Source: Ascidia mentula (taxonomy: Eukaryota; Chordata; Ascidiacea; Phlebobranchia; Ascidiidae). From it: a stretch of DNA of 64,000 nt. Shown here in pieces: positions 10,830-22,295 of the stretch. The notes below the pieces were generated by a model, which was given only the letters and a program-made list of their open reading frames with translations, searched no databases and had not been told where the DNA came from. The first letter of the stretch is position 1, and every line of letters starts with the position of its first letter. The translations under genes and the position numbers were made by a program. The stretch spans positions 13,888,001-13,952,000 of the forward strand of contig OX387203.1 in assembly GCA_947561715.1 (NCBI GenBank). The letters are read 5' to 3'.

Positions 10830-13590
10830 TGCATCACTGCCAGAAAGCATAGCACATGGGGATGCACATACAAGCAAAGCCAAGCTTTCCTGCAAAACAT
10901 ATCTGAAACATAAGAAACAAACCAAAAAATGTCATTACATATTCGTAAAAAGATTGGTCAAATCATTTTCGACTCGTTGGCTTGTTACACAGTGTATGTA
11001 TAATTTTTGTTGTTCATTTAAACATTTTTTCATGAAAAGTTCACACTAATTTATGTTGCAGATATCCCACTCAATTTAAATATCAGTCTGTTTGTATTGC
11101 TTTGTTAAAAAGTATCCAAATTTGGCAGACAAGGGTATAAAAGATATTACAGAAAGTTTAAAAAGAACATTTAATTAGAATATGATTAACAGCATCCTAG
11201 CTGTTATTGACTCCAGATATTTTGCACCCAGGAATTGTGTTCAACTCTTGGATGTTACTCGAGGCCTGGGTGAGGCTCAACCATTTGGAGCAACGTAGAA
11301 AAATTATGCGTTGCCCAGTAAATCGAACTTACTGAATCGTACCAATTTTTTCTCTTGGTCTGTATGTTTGTTCAGACATTCTGGCCAATTTACATTACAC
11401 ACAGAAAAATATTCACAGCGCATTTGAAAATGTTTCGTCTTCGTAACGTAAAGTAGCAAAATTTGTTTTTGAGAAGTGACAGAAATCCCTGTTGATTCTG
11501 GCAGCATACATCCTGAAGTAATATATTGGTACTTGTCGTGCAACAGAGTTCAACGCATTCTCTCTATATTTTAGTATTTAAGCAAAGATTATACCAGAAA
11601 AACTAGTGCGTAATGGGGTTTTATACAAATAATCCAGATAGCCATGAGTTTTTAATTCCTAGAAACAGAACAGAAAAAAACAAACATTTTACATCGTTCC
11701 CATACCAGAGTCTTTCAAAGTTTCCAAACCGATGCGAAAATTAAACAACAAAAAAATCATCATTAAACGTTGTGAACACATTTTCTAGGCACGTGCTGTC
11801 GGCAAGTTTTTGAAAATTGTTTGATTGATGCTAAAGGTGTGTTTATATTTCCCTCTGCATCGAGAAGGAATTAACTAATTTATGTTTTCTGGAATATTGC
11901 TTGAGAATTGATTCTGGGAATCATTTCCCATTCTGTTGCAATTTGGCCCTGAAGATTTCCACTTTGTTATATATAACGCTTCCACCCGTTGCATGTGGCA
12001 GGTTTGCTTTTATAGACACTGATGATGTATGTCTAATTAAAAAAGACTTGAAGATTTTAACCTGAAACGAAAGTTTCCTAGACAGTTGTTCTGGAATATT
12101 GTTCCATATTTGTACGCCTTTGTGATTTAGGTTTTTCTTGCCCAATTCCGTCGACGCACATATTTGTGGTTCGTGTGACTTCTGGTTGTGTGTGCATGAA
12201 CTCTAGCAATTGGTGTAAAATAATTCTCGAAAGCTAGTTGCAAACGTTGATTTTTTGTATTTATGTAAGAAATTTCCAAGTTGTAGTTGATGCATTAAAT
12301 GAATAAGCTAAATGTTGGTTCTTACGCCTTATGCGGTGCCTAAGCATAATAGGGATGCTATTAGCTATTTTTTGCAGACCGTGTTAATGTGTGGACCCCA
12401 TAAAATGTCTATGTTGAAGTCTCCAAGAATGTAAATAAAAATTATGTTGTGATCCGGGTGTTGGTAGATTATTCCAATTATCATTGTTTTCTGTTTTAGG
12501 TCAACTGCAATCCACAAAATTTTGTACCGGACATTTTTACGGTAAACAGCATATCAATGTAAAGATATGTTGGTTGTTTTTGAGATTCCAATTATATAAG
12601 GTTTAGTACAGACTTCTAGAATAGGCAGGTTGTGAGGCTAACTTCTCACATTAAAATGGATCATAACGAAATTACTGTGGTCTGGTTGATTGGTTGCTGC
12701 ATCAAATTCTTGCATATTTGCTACACGTGTTTGTTAATATGACGTTGTGCATAATTTGACTTTTATTGCAGGTGAACATCATCATATTTACATTAATGTG
12801 TTGTGTCAAAGTGGAGTAACAACGTAAATCATCTTCATTTTTATCCACAAAGCCGAAGTGCCTTCATCAAGTGTTGTTCTATTTTTGGTCCCAATAAATT
12901 TGAATCCGTGGTTAATCTCATCCGTGCATTCCTTCTTGGTGTATAGAATGCCTTTAAAATCCAGACAATTTTGCCTCCCATACTGTTCCAATGCAATTTT
13001 TGTGCAATAAAATCCCTGGCAAAGTCGTTGAAATAGTCAGAATTGCGACATAATTTGGAAAGCTGTCAACCGCAGCATTCGATCGTCTGTGCGGCGAGTG
13101 CTGGCTAAAGATAGTTTAAAACTAAATTTCCGCACCTGAATTGAAGTTCTAAAACACCGAAGGTCCCCCACACCGCCCTTTATCAGTGCTCTCTCCGACG
13201 TTCAAACTACAAACGTCTTCGTGATCACAGGAAGTGTCACTGCAAATAAATCACAGAAAGCAAAATAACGAGTAACAAAATATACAGTGGGCGAGTTGAC
13301 AAATCTGATTTCTCATCATTTTTTATAATCATAAATTGCTGTTTGTTGTCTACATATCCAGTCTAGCAGTTTTTCAGTTGTATGTAAAATGCCAACACTT
13401 CTGGAAGCACAATATTTTAAGTCAAATTTTATACTTTCTGGTTACACAACTTAGTTAGGCAAACACATTTGGTCATGTTATATCAGCAACAAAATCGCAT
13501 GCGTACGTGCGCACATGTTAGATCGCATGCGTTAACGCATGGTTCGCAAGTTTCGGACGTTACGCATTCTCTGTAAAGACCTTTAATCCA
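10830..13590. repeat. Right inner arm of the large inverted duplication
   Basis: This is the reverse complement of 5.3-8.1 kb, with indels and substitutions. The right arm keeps one end of the GCAACAAAATCGCATGCG MITE at 13486 and lacks the roughly 3.2 kb of Harbinger-containing sequence found at 1.99-5.2 kb in the left arm. No frame is conserved between the arms over any length, so neither arm looks coding. Confidence 0.8.
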
Positions 13591-15560
13591 CAGAATACAT
13601 GAAGCAATAACACATGCACTTTCATCATTAACTGTGTTCCCACCAAGATTTAACGACGTTATCTGAAACAAAACAAAGAAATGCTGGAATCAGTTTGTGT
13701 CTCGTAACAGGCATCGTCAGCTTCCAGGCTGAAAAATTAATAAAAAGCTGCTGACGTAGAGGCTTCTCTTCTGCATAATAACAAAGATGTGACCACAGTC
13801 AAATCCAAAAAGTGCAAATTCGGTGGTAATATTTTTGGACCGGAGTTTAGTTTTGGTAAAAAGTGTGGATTAATTTGGGTCATTCCACATCTTGCTTGGT
13901 TTTTGTTCCTTTATTCCATCTCATGATTGAAGAAACTGGCCCAGCTGAGTGAAAGCTGGTCAGAAATATAACAGCTATCAAGGACTTGTTTTTCATCTCC
14001 ATCAGATCAGTTGCTGGGCTCCGCGCACGATTTCTCGAAACGACGCCAAATGCACACTGCGATACGACGCTCAAAACAATCTATGTTTTCACTGGTAATG
14101 TCAAAATCATCTGCTACAAAAGTATTTGTGTTTGAGAGCTGCAGACAGCTGTCACCAGCTGCACTCATGACCTTACAGGTCGAAATAGTGTGTACACCTG
14201 TCTGCAGCTCTCATCGACTATTATCATAAAAATATAATTGATGGGATGGCAGTAACAACAAGAACAGAACTTCAAATATACAAAAACCTGGGTGAAAAAT
14301 CTAATCCGCACAAAATTGCACTTCGTAATGTGGTTGCATGTATGTATTGATACTACCAGGTATTCCCCAAAAGTGTAAAATCTGTCTCTTGTTGGCTCCG
14401 TCATATTTTTACTGCAAGTCACATACATCTAAAAAATGGTTTTAAAGTTTTTTTTTACACAATTGCCCTTTACCCCAAAACACAAAATATTAATTGCCAA
14501 GAAATAGCACCATCAATGTTGAAGTAATTACAGCAAACCGTGCTTCATTACCATATTAATTTGAACAAACATTTGAGGTCCTATTTATGTTGACCAAGTT
14601 TGATATAGTCTGCCTTAACAACCTAGCAATATGATCTCCAGCCCCGCTAACACAGTTATGTAGCACAATCAGTTTAGGGTCACTGTTTATCATATTGTAA
14701 CTATCTGCTATCAGCCAGCAAGAATGCCATTATCTCCTATTAGAGGAACATATTTTAAACAGAGTTTCAAAATACACCACCATCACTGTGGCGACCAGAG
14801 TCAAAATTCACAAGCACAAATTTGAAATTAACATGACATACCGCTTAAAGCACAATAGAAAAATCCATTGCTCCAATGCATTCAAACGCTTTGGAAAACT
14901 CAAACTATTTTCCCTTTGCAATCATGTTTTGATGGTTCTTTAAGAGTATAAAGGAGTAAGATAGCTGTCTTTGAGATGTTGTCAAATACCTGCATCAATG
15001 TATGCACACTTTGTGTACCAGTGGCAGTTGTTACGTTTACATGTTTACGTAACATGGACATTTACACATATCACGACATGCGCAAATACTCACCAATGGA
15101 AAACATAAAAAGTCCGATCGGCGAATATTGAAACTCCGATCACAATACATATGCCGATTTAAACTTTGTCGTGCGTTTATCCTTACGGGCCACCGTTGGA
15201 TCCCGAACGATGATGGCATTAAGATTTCAACACTACGTTGTATGCTGTTGTTTGATAGAGACACAATTATTTGCGGTTTGAAATTAAACGACTTATACTG
15301 GCACCAACGTCTTTCTTATCGTTGGCGTCCAATCTCCGAAAAAAGAAAAGTGGTAAGATCAAATAAACGTGCAGGATGGGCGTGACCGATATGTTAGACA
15401 TAATAAAGTTATTTAATTTACGGACTTTTGTAGATAACAATAGCATTTGTCTGTTCGTGGTACTGTATACCTAATGTAGCGAACATGTACGTTGTGAGTC
15501 AAATATATGGTCTGAAGTCATGTAATTTATTTTGTTAAAGAAATCCCGGACTATGACCAG
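13590..15560 (-). repeat. Composite repeat, copy 2 (right outer arm)
   Basis: This is the reverse complement of about 1-1.99 kb and of 46.98-48.98 kb. It contains the empty site for the hAT-type MITE at about 14340-14372, a partial version of the 39-bp hairpin (14.14-14.21 kb) and Harbinger transposase remnants read on the minus strand at about 14.6-14.95 kb. On the minus strand at 13.88-14.1 kb short frames overlap those of copies 1 and 3, but they are broken differently in each copy. Confidence 0.8.
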
Positions 15561-15599
15561 AGTATACCTCGACAACTTGCTACTTTCCTTATATAGAGG

Positions 15600-15897
15600 C
15601 TGTGACAAGGGTCAAGAGATCCCGACCGTCTCCTGAACCACGTGTTACATCCCAGTTGAAATTTAAACCATTGAAGTTGGAACGAATGACACTTGAACAA
15701 GCAACAAATTCTTTGTGTGGTCAAAGACTTGGTCTAGAGTGCGGATACTTCGGAAAGATAAGCAAATGCGCTGACCATCGACAAAAATGGTTTGTTTGAA
15801 ATTAAGTGTCCATGTAGTTTTCAATATAAACGTGCCAAACTTGATGCAAAACTTTTGGGTGTGTTTATTCTTAGGTCATTGAAGTTTGTCAAAAAAT
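15600..15897 (+). pseudogene. YqaJ-type nuclease remnant (ISL2EU-like)
   Basis: Near 15775-15897 one frame gives 'IDKNGLFEIKCPCSFQYKRA', where the family core is G-x-x-EIKCPYS. The E-x-K pair belongs to the PD-(D/E)XK active site of YqaJ/lambda-exonuclease-like nucleases. A frame break just before it separates the upstream part (15602-15770), which starts 'RVKRSRPSPEPRVTSQLK'. ISL2EU transposons are known to carry a YqaJ nuclease together with a DDE transposase, and a fitting transposase piece lies convergent at 15948-16090. A second copy of the YqaJ piece is on the minus strand at 46542-46724. Only the C-terminal part of the domain remains. Confidence 0.6.
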
Positions 15898-15947
15898 AGT
15901 AAATACCATGCCCAAGCACACGGACAATCGGGGGTCAATGGTATTTT

Positions 15948-16100
15948 TCATTCACATTTTAAAATATTGTTATAAAAATCCTGGGTCAAAGTCAACCAGA
16001 TTTTCTCACTACATATTCTGAATGTTCCAATAGCTCTCTCAACAAGAATTCTTTGCCTTTGCAAGTTTAACACACTTACGTAAACAACCCGGGTGACACG
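15948..16100 (-). pseudogene. DDE transposase C-terminal remnant (ISL2EU/IS5-like)
   Basis: The minus-strand frame reads 'LQRQRILVERAIGTFRICSE'. The 'VERAIG' word carries the third acidic residue (Glu) of DDE_Tnp_4-type transposases of the ISL2EU and Harbinger groups. The frame runs on for about 25 residues to a stop at 15948. Upstream of 16100 the similarity is lost in a repeat rich in CGCTTAA words. The convergent arrangement with the YqaJ piece fits ISL2EU, which has both genes. Confidence 0.5.
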
Positions 16101-16189
16101 AACGTGTTTTTCTCGCCACTCTCTCTCACGCCCATCCATGCGGTGGAGTTCTTTGGCGGGATGTTGAATTTGTAACTTTAACTTAGGGT

Positions 16190-16305
16190 GGAATGCAGAA
16201 ACCCCGCTTAACTTTAAGCTCGGCTTAAATTCCCGCTTAAGACGTCTTAAGTTAAGCGGTGATTGTCGGGCGCTTAAAACCCCGCTTAACTTTTTGGCGT
16301 AGCAA
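16190..16305. repeat. Cluster of CCCGCTTAA words and a 16-bp palindrome
   Basis: CCCGCTTAA or its reverse occurs at least four times within about 90 bases. CTTAAGACGTCTTAAG at 16236-16251 is a perfect palindrome. The layout (CCGCTTAAC ... GTTAAGCGG) looks like the end of a small inverted-repeat element. No function is assigned. Confidence 0.5.
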
Positions 16306-16860
16306 CTGCGCTGCCAGGTCCTCGAGTCCGGGTGAAGTAAACTACTTGTAAAACCAGCAATAATTGCAAATATTCGCACTGGAGATGGTGTAAAGTGCTA
16401 ATTTTTGTTGGTTTGTGCTGCAGAAAATGTAGTAATGTGAATAACAGTGGTAAGTTGCCTTGAAAATGTACTTTATTGTTGGTTTTTCAAACTTTGGTGA
16501 GCCAACTTTTGCTATGGGAGTAAAAATAGGCTGGAAAAGACTTATTTTTTGCACCATGGATAAGTAATATCTCATTTTGTTATATTTTTCAACAGGTTTA
16601 ATGCATATATTTGATAATTTTGTACATGACTGTTCAGTATAAGCTGCCATATCAAAAAGTGGCATGAAATCCAAGTCACAATCCTAAGGATCATGTGAAA
16701 ACAACTAAAGAATCTCTTCTGATCATGAAGTGCTTTGGAACTGATGCAGTGACATCATGGTAGCCGAAAACCCCCTATTTTACCCCCTATCCTATTTTTT
16801 CCTCGATTCCTAGGAGTTAGCAGGGTCAAACAAACTCACTCAATTGGCACTGGCACAACA
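16306..16860. other. No gene recognised
   Basis: An open minus-strand stretch (16674-16342) has no recognisable domain. The remainder is AT-rich with pyrimidine runs near 16770-16800. Confidence 0.4.
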
Positions 16861-16866
16861 TTTATT
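16861..16866 (-). terminator. Polyadenylation signal for the HUH/SF3 gene
   Basis: TTTATT on the plus strand is AATAAA on the minus strand, 57 bases past the stop codon at 16923. This is a usual distance for a eukaryotic 3' end and suggests the gene is or was transcribed in the host. Confidence 0.5.
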
Positions 16867-16922
16867 AAAAATTTAACACAACATCAACAAAAATATATAT
16901 ACACGTAAGGCTGTGCCTGTGC

Positions 16923-18753
16923 CTAATTAGACACGTCAATCCCGGATTCACGCATTATCTGCGTGAGCATGTCGTCATCCTCCTTCATGCTTTCTTCCCA
17001 CTCTTTCCCACTGGAGAAGTCTTCAAATGCACATAGGCATTGACAATCCATCCCTTGATGTTCGCATTTGCTGTCATCTATGGGTTTTGCCTTCATCACC
17101 CTCTCTAGAAATGATGGCCTCTTCGGACTTTTCGGGACTTCTAACAAACTGTCCCTCTTTGGACTCTTCTTCTTCGGCATATATGGGTTATCCTCCTCGT
17201 CCGTCAGGTCTTCAAAGACCGGGAGGCGGCGCTTCAAGGGCGCGCCACCTTTCCCTCTTTTCGGACTGTCACTAATGTGACACTTATGACACATCAACTG
17301 ATTGCCATGTTTGCATGCAGGTGCCACATCAGCGTTGAAGATTCCTTGCCCATGTACTGGTTCGCTACCCGCGACGGTTTCGTTTTCCATGTCTTCTTCC
17401 TCGCTGTCGCTTGTTTCAACTGACATCTGGTCCACGAAGTCGCGTATATAGTCGGCGATCAGACATAGGTCTTCATCGATGGGGAGCCCTGCCTCAATTT
17501 CCTCGGCAACGTCTTTTGCCAACTGAATGACTATGTCATCCGTTACGCTGCCGAGTACTTTTTTCTCAGGGCCCGTTGATGGTGATTCCGCGTCCGCTGG
17601 CCAGTGTGCTTCAACGAAGCGACGCTCCATTGGGGCCTTGTCCTGCAGGCTTGATAGGCGAGTTATGGGGTCAGACAGGTTGGTGGTAATGAAGCAACAA
17701 GTAGCCTTGTTGTCCTGTCTGTCCCCGTGGGTCTTGGCACTCCAATTGTTGTGGTACATGAACTTGATGGCGCTGATCAGCTTGTCGTCGTTAAACAGGG
17801 CTGAACCAGCGTCATCAATTTTCAAGACCTTATGCTTGAATCGGAGTGCCATCTGACCCACACCCGCACTATCATTCGTCATCACGCTGGCGACCTCTGG
17901 CGGAAAAAGGAATTTCCCTAATAGGGTCTTCCCTTTACCCGCTTCCCCATGTAGAACGATATGGGGAGCCAACGTGATGCCGTCTTCTTCTTGATTTCTT
18001 GCTTCTAGAGCAGCCTGCACCAGGATGATCATCAGTTCTTTATGGTTCAGCTTGATACCATTCCATCGGATGTTTTTGGCTTGTGCTAGTATGTCTTTGA
18101 TGATCTTGACTGCTTCTTCTACCTTCCATGGTTTGCTTTTCGTGGCCATTTTCCTGAACGCCTTCTTCATTTTTCGGGACTGGCGCCCGAACACCGCTGT
18201 TTGATATGCGCGTTTTGCCAGTAATTCGGGATACGAGAAGTCGCGCTCGAAAAGCTTTGCCTTGAAAGCATTCATCGACGGTTTGCCGTCGAACGTCTTC
18301 GCTACTTCCTCGGCGATTTCCGCATAATGCCATTTTTGGCCGTTCGCGAACTTTGTTTTCTTGACTTCTGCTGCAAGTTCTGGTGGAATTTCGTTGGACA
18401 GGTGCTTGTACATGTATTGTATGTAAGCCGCAAGGTCCTTCACTGTGCCCAAGTAGGTAATGCTGATTCCTAGATCTCTTAACCGTTTGCTGACGGTCTT
18501 TTTGGGTACTGGGTTGCCCGTTTTCGAAGAGCCGGAGCTCTTCGATGTGAAGAATGCTGTTGCTGTTGCCCCTCTCCTGGGGCCCGATGTATATGGTTGC
18601 ATGTGGGCTCTGCCACACCCCTGGCTTGCCAGTCTCTGTGGTGAAGGCCCACTTTCTGCCTTTTTGCGGGTCTTGCACACTCTCGCTCGAAGTTTCTCTT
18701 CTCGGACTCTTCGATGTCCCGGCGGAATTGCCTGCGCTTTCGCATTGAATCAC
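16923..18753 (-). CDS. HUH endonuclease plus SF3 helicase, CRESS-type Rep-like, one frame change
   Basis: A replication-initiator-like protein. The main frame (18680-16923) has 585 codons. The first HUH motifs lie in the neighbouring frame: 'KWAFTT' (about 18654-18637, motif 1) and 'ILHIEE' (about 18555-18538, motif 2 with one His where CRESS Reps have HLQ). The frames meet, one base apart, near 18517. In the main frame 'YIQYMYKH' (residues 86-93) is the Tyr motif 3 with Lys. The helicase follows: Walker A 'GEAGKGKT' (245-252), Walker B 'VLKIDD' (285-290), B' region around 'THGDRQDNK' (317-325) and motif C 'FITTN' (330-334). The C-terminal 250 residues are longer than in CRESS viruses: an acidic stretch, a Cys/His cluster 'CKHG---CHKCH' (456-468) and three SPKR words. 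GC is clearly higher than the flanks. It could be an endogenised virus gene or a mobile element. The frame change is a 1-base indel, a frameshift signal or a missed intron. Confidence 0.7.
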
Positions 18754-18759
18754 AGTTTC

Positions 18760-19990
18760 AAAATATGTGTTTGCTTAGTTATTATCTGCTCGAAAAGTGA
18801 ATACCGTGTTTTAAGAGAGCTTGTTCCGGTTTCAATCTCCTTTAACTCCACATTATAACGTTTTCTAAAATAAAACTAACTCAGGGAAAAGAGTAATGAC
18901 GACCCGCAGCCTGAACGCACGACGTCATTGAACAACATTAAAAGCAATTGTAAAAGATGTAGTTCATCTATAAAAACGCACAACAACATCAAGTCAAACA
19001 ATTGCGAACGAATTCGGGGGAGGATCATTTTTTGAATGTTTATTGAGGCTTGTGTGCGGTTCAGCCCAACTGCAAGAAAACATCAATGTTGTAATCCATT
19101 TAATGCCTAACATTTAAAAAATGTCACAAGCAAAAACAGAAATACATCATTCCCTTTGTATATTCACGACTGTTTCACAAATAGCCAAATTACGTCATTA
19201 AAATTCGGGATGCGCATTCGTTGGTGACCTCATCTCCTAAATGGTAGAATTGTGTTTTAATTCTTTGTTTTGATTGACATGTGGTCGTTGATCAATCAGT
19301 CTTTGTGCTCCCACGCGATCTCTACCTGAACTGTCCAGTCATTGTTTGCAGAGGGTTCGCTTCTCACGTAATTGCTGTAATGCATTACTTGTTTTGTGAA
19401 GAGAATGGGTGACATTTATGTGCATGCTTCCTTAACTGACTCAGTCTTACTCTTATCAGGTTTGCAATTGAAATCAGGTCAGGAAACACAAAAGTTAGAA
19501 CTCGCGTGCATATAAGTCGCAACATTAAATTGGTGCAGAAGTTTTGTTGCTTTTTTCTCAGTCATACTGTTGTATTCCCTGGGTAATGCAACCGTGGTTA
19601 TATAGGGAACGCGGCTAATCACATTTCTGTGCAATTAACGTTGGAAATCAACAAATGAATTTTCTTGTAGACCGGGACAGCATTTTATGTTTCTTTTTTT
19701 TCGATTTAATGCGCCAATATTAAATTAAGTTTGGTTGAAGTTTTCGTGATATATTTTTGTCTGTGCGGAGTGAGGCCGCTGGTCACCCAGTCGCGACAGA
19801 GGGCATGATGATTCCCGATGGATGGCGTATTAATGATAATGACCTCCATTTTTGCATGCACATTTGTATATAATCTAACATGTAATAAAAAAACAAATAA
19901 ATAACGGTTTCCTTGGCAGGCCTCACCTATCGGATAGGTCCTATCCGTTTCAATGAAGTGTATATAAACATGTCAATAAAAAAAAAGGTC
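18760..19990. other. No gene recognised
   Basis: AT-rich sequence upstream of the HUH/SF3 gene. Frames are short on both strands. No inverted or direct repeat pairing this side with the 3' side of the gene (16.3-16.9 kb) was found by eye, so no element ends can be given. Confidence 0.4.
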
Positions 19991-19994
19991 ATTT

Positions 19995-20209
19995 TTTTCG
20001 CTTACAAAGAATTTTTGTTTGCGTTTTTGATAAAGGGGCTTGTTCCCCGTTTTCGAAATTAAATACTCCTTTTCCAAAAGCGCAACCTCTTTTCTCACAA
20101 GAGCTTCAGTACGCCTGCAACTCGAGCTTGCCCGTGAACTAGCTTTGGTTTTTGAACAAAAATCGCTGACATGCAATGCCGCCTTGGACGCATTGCTTGC
20201 TCCATTCAT
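19995..20209 (-). CDS. Small basic/Ser-rich exon-like frame, unknown
   Basis: From an ATG at 20209 the minus strand reads a polar, Ser- and Lys-rich peptide ('SKTKASSRASSSCRRTE' then 'VRKEVALLEKEYLI'), which would form a charged helix. A possible splice donor GTAAGC follows the 'KQKFF' codons near 20004. The composition resembles N-terminal ends of Gag-like proteins of invertebrate LTR elements, but there is no motif to prove it. It may be a chance frame. Confidence 0.25.
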
Positions 20210-21020
20210 TCAGTTACACGTGCATCAATGAAACACTCGAGGTGAAACCGAATCAAGCGTTAAGAAATTTGTCAGTCTTGTTGAATTAAACATGTATATT
20301 TCGCTTTGAAAGCATCATCAGTGTTAGTAAAAAAGCAACCTATTTTTACATCAGTACCATCAATATTAGGTAATGTTAAACTGCGGATACTTGTATATAT
20401 TCCACCACTCAAGTGATTGATTCCGGTTTTCATGGGCAACTGTCCGTCACGTGACGTGATGCCTCAATTTTCACAACTTATTACTATTTAAATGATTTCG
20501 GGTAGATTAATCTGATATAAGAAAACAAAAAGTTCAGTAGTTCATAATTAAACACATTGGGACCCGATGCTTGGTTCAATGGAGTTGAGATGCAACAGCA
20601 ATGACTGCGTTGTCCACATAATCTATCTAACGACACCATTTCCTCTTCTTCGTGCGCGCAGAACTCTTGACAGTTTTATCCGTCTTCCCACTATGGCGAG
20701 ACGTTAAACGAAACTACCGTAGTAGGCCCTTGATTCCTTCTTGTAATTTATGTGCCACAACATTGTCCACATAGCTTGATTCGCATTTCATACCTGATGA
20801 AAGCTGCTGCTGCATAACAGCCGAAACGTCGATAGAACAAAATGAACATATTTCGTTGCTTATGAAGAAGTTCCTCGTTCGTTAAACCTGACATTACTTA
20901 CGGTTCTTTTTTCATGTAGGGATATATTGAGGCAGCAATACTTGCAAATTTAGTGGTGTAGTCGCGAACATAGCACACATTATCATAAAAAATCAGTTAT
21001 TGATGCAGAGGTTTACGCAG
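20210..21020. other. No gene; contains a CTGATGA...CGAAACGTCG motif
   Basis: Non-coding AT-rich sequence. At 20794-20830 the plus strand has CCTGATGA, a short stem (GCTG...CAGC) and CGAAACGTCG. This pattern resembles part of a hammerhead ribozyme core, and related sequence ends the 87-bp insertion at 43949-44035. No third stem could be drawn, so it is listed only as a motif. Confidence 0.35.
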
Positions 21021-21029
21021 ATTTAGTCC

Positions 21030-21280
21030 CTGTGTTTATGCGCAAATATAAAAAGTCCGATCGGCGAATATTGAAACTCCGATCGCAATACATAATATAT
21101 TTACCGATTTAAACTTTCCGTATTTACTTAGTACGAATGTGTTCGTTTTATGTGTTGTATTGTCACCGAAATGATGAAAATCAACTTTCAGCAATCGAGA
21201 TTATTCTCTTAGTGCCAATAAAAGGCTGTATGATCCAATCCAGCACATATTTTGTTTAAATTTATTGCGTTTGAAGAGAT
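21030..21280 (-). repeat. Degraded fragment of the composite repeat
   Basis: The words AAAAAGTCCGATCGGCGAAT and GATCCAATCCAGCACAT match 15.1 kb and 10.77 kb respectively. They lie only about 180 bases apart here, so the copy is a strongly deleted version of the same family. Confidence 0.6.
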
Positions 21281-21299
21281 GGATACAAAAATTAGTTTC

Positions 21300-22040
21300 G
21301 GTTTATTCGGCCGAATGAGAAGGAGGCCTTTGCGTTACCGTGTGAGTCTTGAATTTACCCCCCATTTTTTGTTCGTTTACATTGCTCAACATGCGCATGT
21401 CTTTTTTTCCACCACTGTGTGAGTGGTAAATTTAACAATCAAAGAAACTTTCGGTCAAATAAGCAAACAACAGAAGCATGACTCCATGGTTTACACGTGG
21501 GACCACACAAACGTAAAACAAACAAAGTTTACATTATTCTTTGAAGATGAAAGCCAAAGCTAAAATGCTGTTATACATTAGTAATAGTAATCATCAGTAC
21601 TACAATAAGTGCATGCAAGAAAAGCGTCAGGGTAATAAAGGACTGAGCAGGCAGAAGGGAAACAGCAGCAGCACCAACGCGCAACAAGCCAGAGGCATGT
21701 CGCGTGACAAGAACATGGGAGCACAGCAGCGACGTCATCATTAACGATGTGTCAGGCCGCTGTACGAACCTAGATGTTGAATAGGTAAAGTGGTTTTGAG
21801 CTATCATCCACGTTCAGAACTGGTTTGTGGTGTTGGATGTACAGTGTTTCCAGAATTAGTAATTTAGATTTTATATTACAGGTGTGTAAAACTTTGGGCA
21901 AATTGAATTTAACCTGATGATCCGAATTTTCCTACAGGTGGTTGCTGACCTCGCTTTCAGCTTTCGTAGAAGGATGATGCTCCTTCATGCTGGTGGCAAG
22001 GTTGCACCAATGTAAGTGGCCCCACAGGAGCAGGTGAGTT
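21300..22040. other. No gene recognised
   Basis: A plus-strand frame at 21541-21744 is Lys/Gln/Arg-rich with no motif. AAAGCCAAAGCTAAAATGCTGT at 21550 resembles the arm of the hairpin element at 26500. Nothing else is supportable. Confidence 0.35.
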
Positions 22041-22045
22041 GGTAC

Positions 22046-22102
22046 ACAACATTACAGCGATGGAGAAGCTGTTGCTTAGCTTCTCCATCGCTGTAATGTT
22101 GA
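22046..22102. repeat. Perfect 24-bp inverted repeat with 7-base loop
   Basis: Arms 22047-22070 and 22078-22101 (CAACATTACAGCGATGGAGA and on) are exact reverse complements. The tight loop and lack of mismatch suggest recent origin. Nothing marks it as a transcription terminator in this eukaryotic setting. Confidence 0.8.
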
Positions 22103-22295
22103 AGAATGAAAAATTTTGAAGTTTGTCCTCAGATATGACTGAAGTTATATTTAAAATCCTTCTTCTCTCGTTAATCAGCTCCAATGAAACAAAATTCATA
22201 TGATAACCAAGCTTTTTTTCAAGAAATAGACTAACATACCCTCCAAAATTTCTACTGCACTTAGTTATGTACTCGCCGTATTCTCCTCAATAAGT

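Noticed and set aside
12806..12991. Conserved coding frame shared by the arms of the inverted duplication
   Set aside because: The matching region of the other arm (5.75-5.98 kb) is open in a different frame and strand relation, so the similarity is at DNA level only.
15948..16379. Single 143-codon gene
   Set aside because: Only the C-terminal 50 residues resemble a transposase. The N-terminal part translates the CGCTTAA repeat cluster.
17027..17856. Several plus-strand frames of 70-109 codons
   Set aside because: They lie opposite the 585-codon HUH/SF3 frame in a GC-rich stretch where stops are rare.
20790..20840. Complete hammerhead ribozyme
   Set aside because: CTGATGA, a stem and GAAAC are present, but I could not draw a third stem or a fitting cleavage site. 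It is kept only as a motif.
22079..22101. Rho-independent type terminator
   Set aside because: A stem-loop without a T run in a eukaryotic genome is not evidence of termination.
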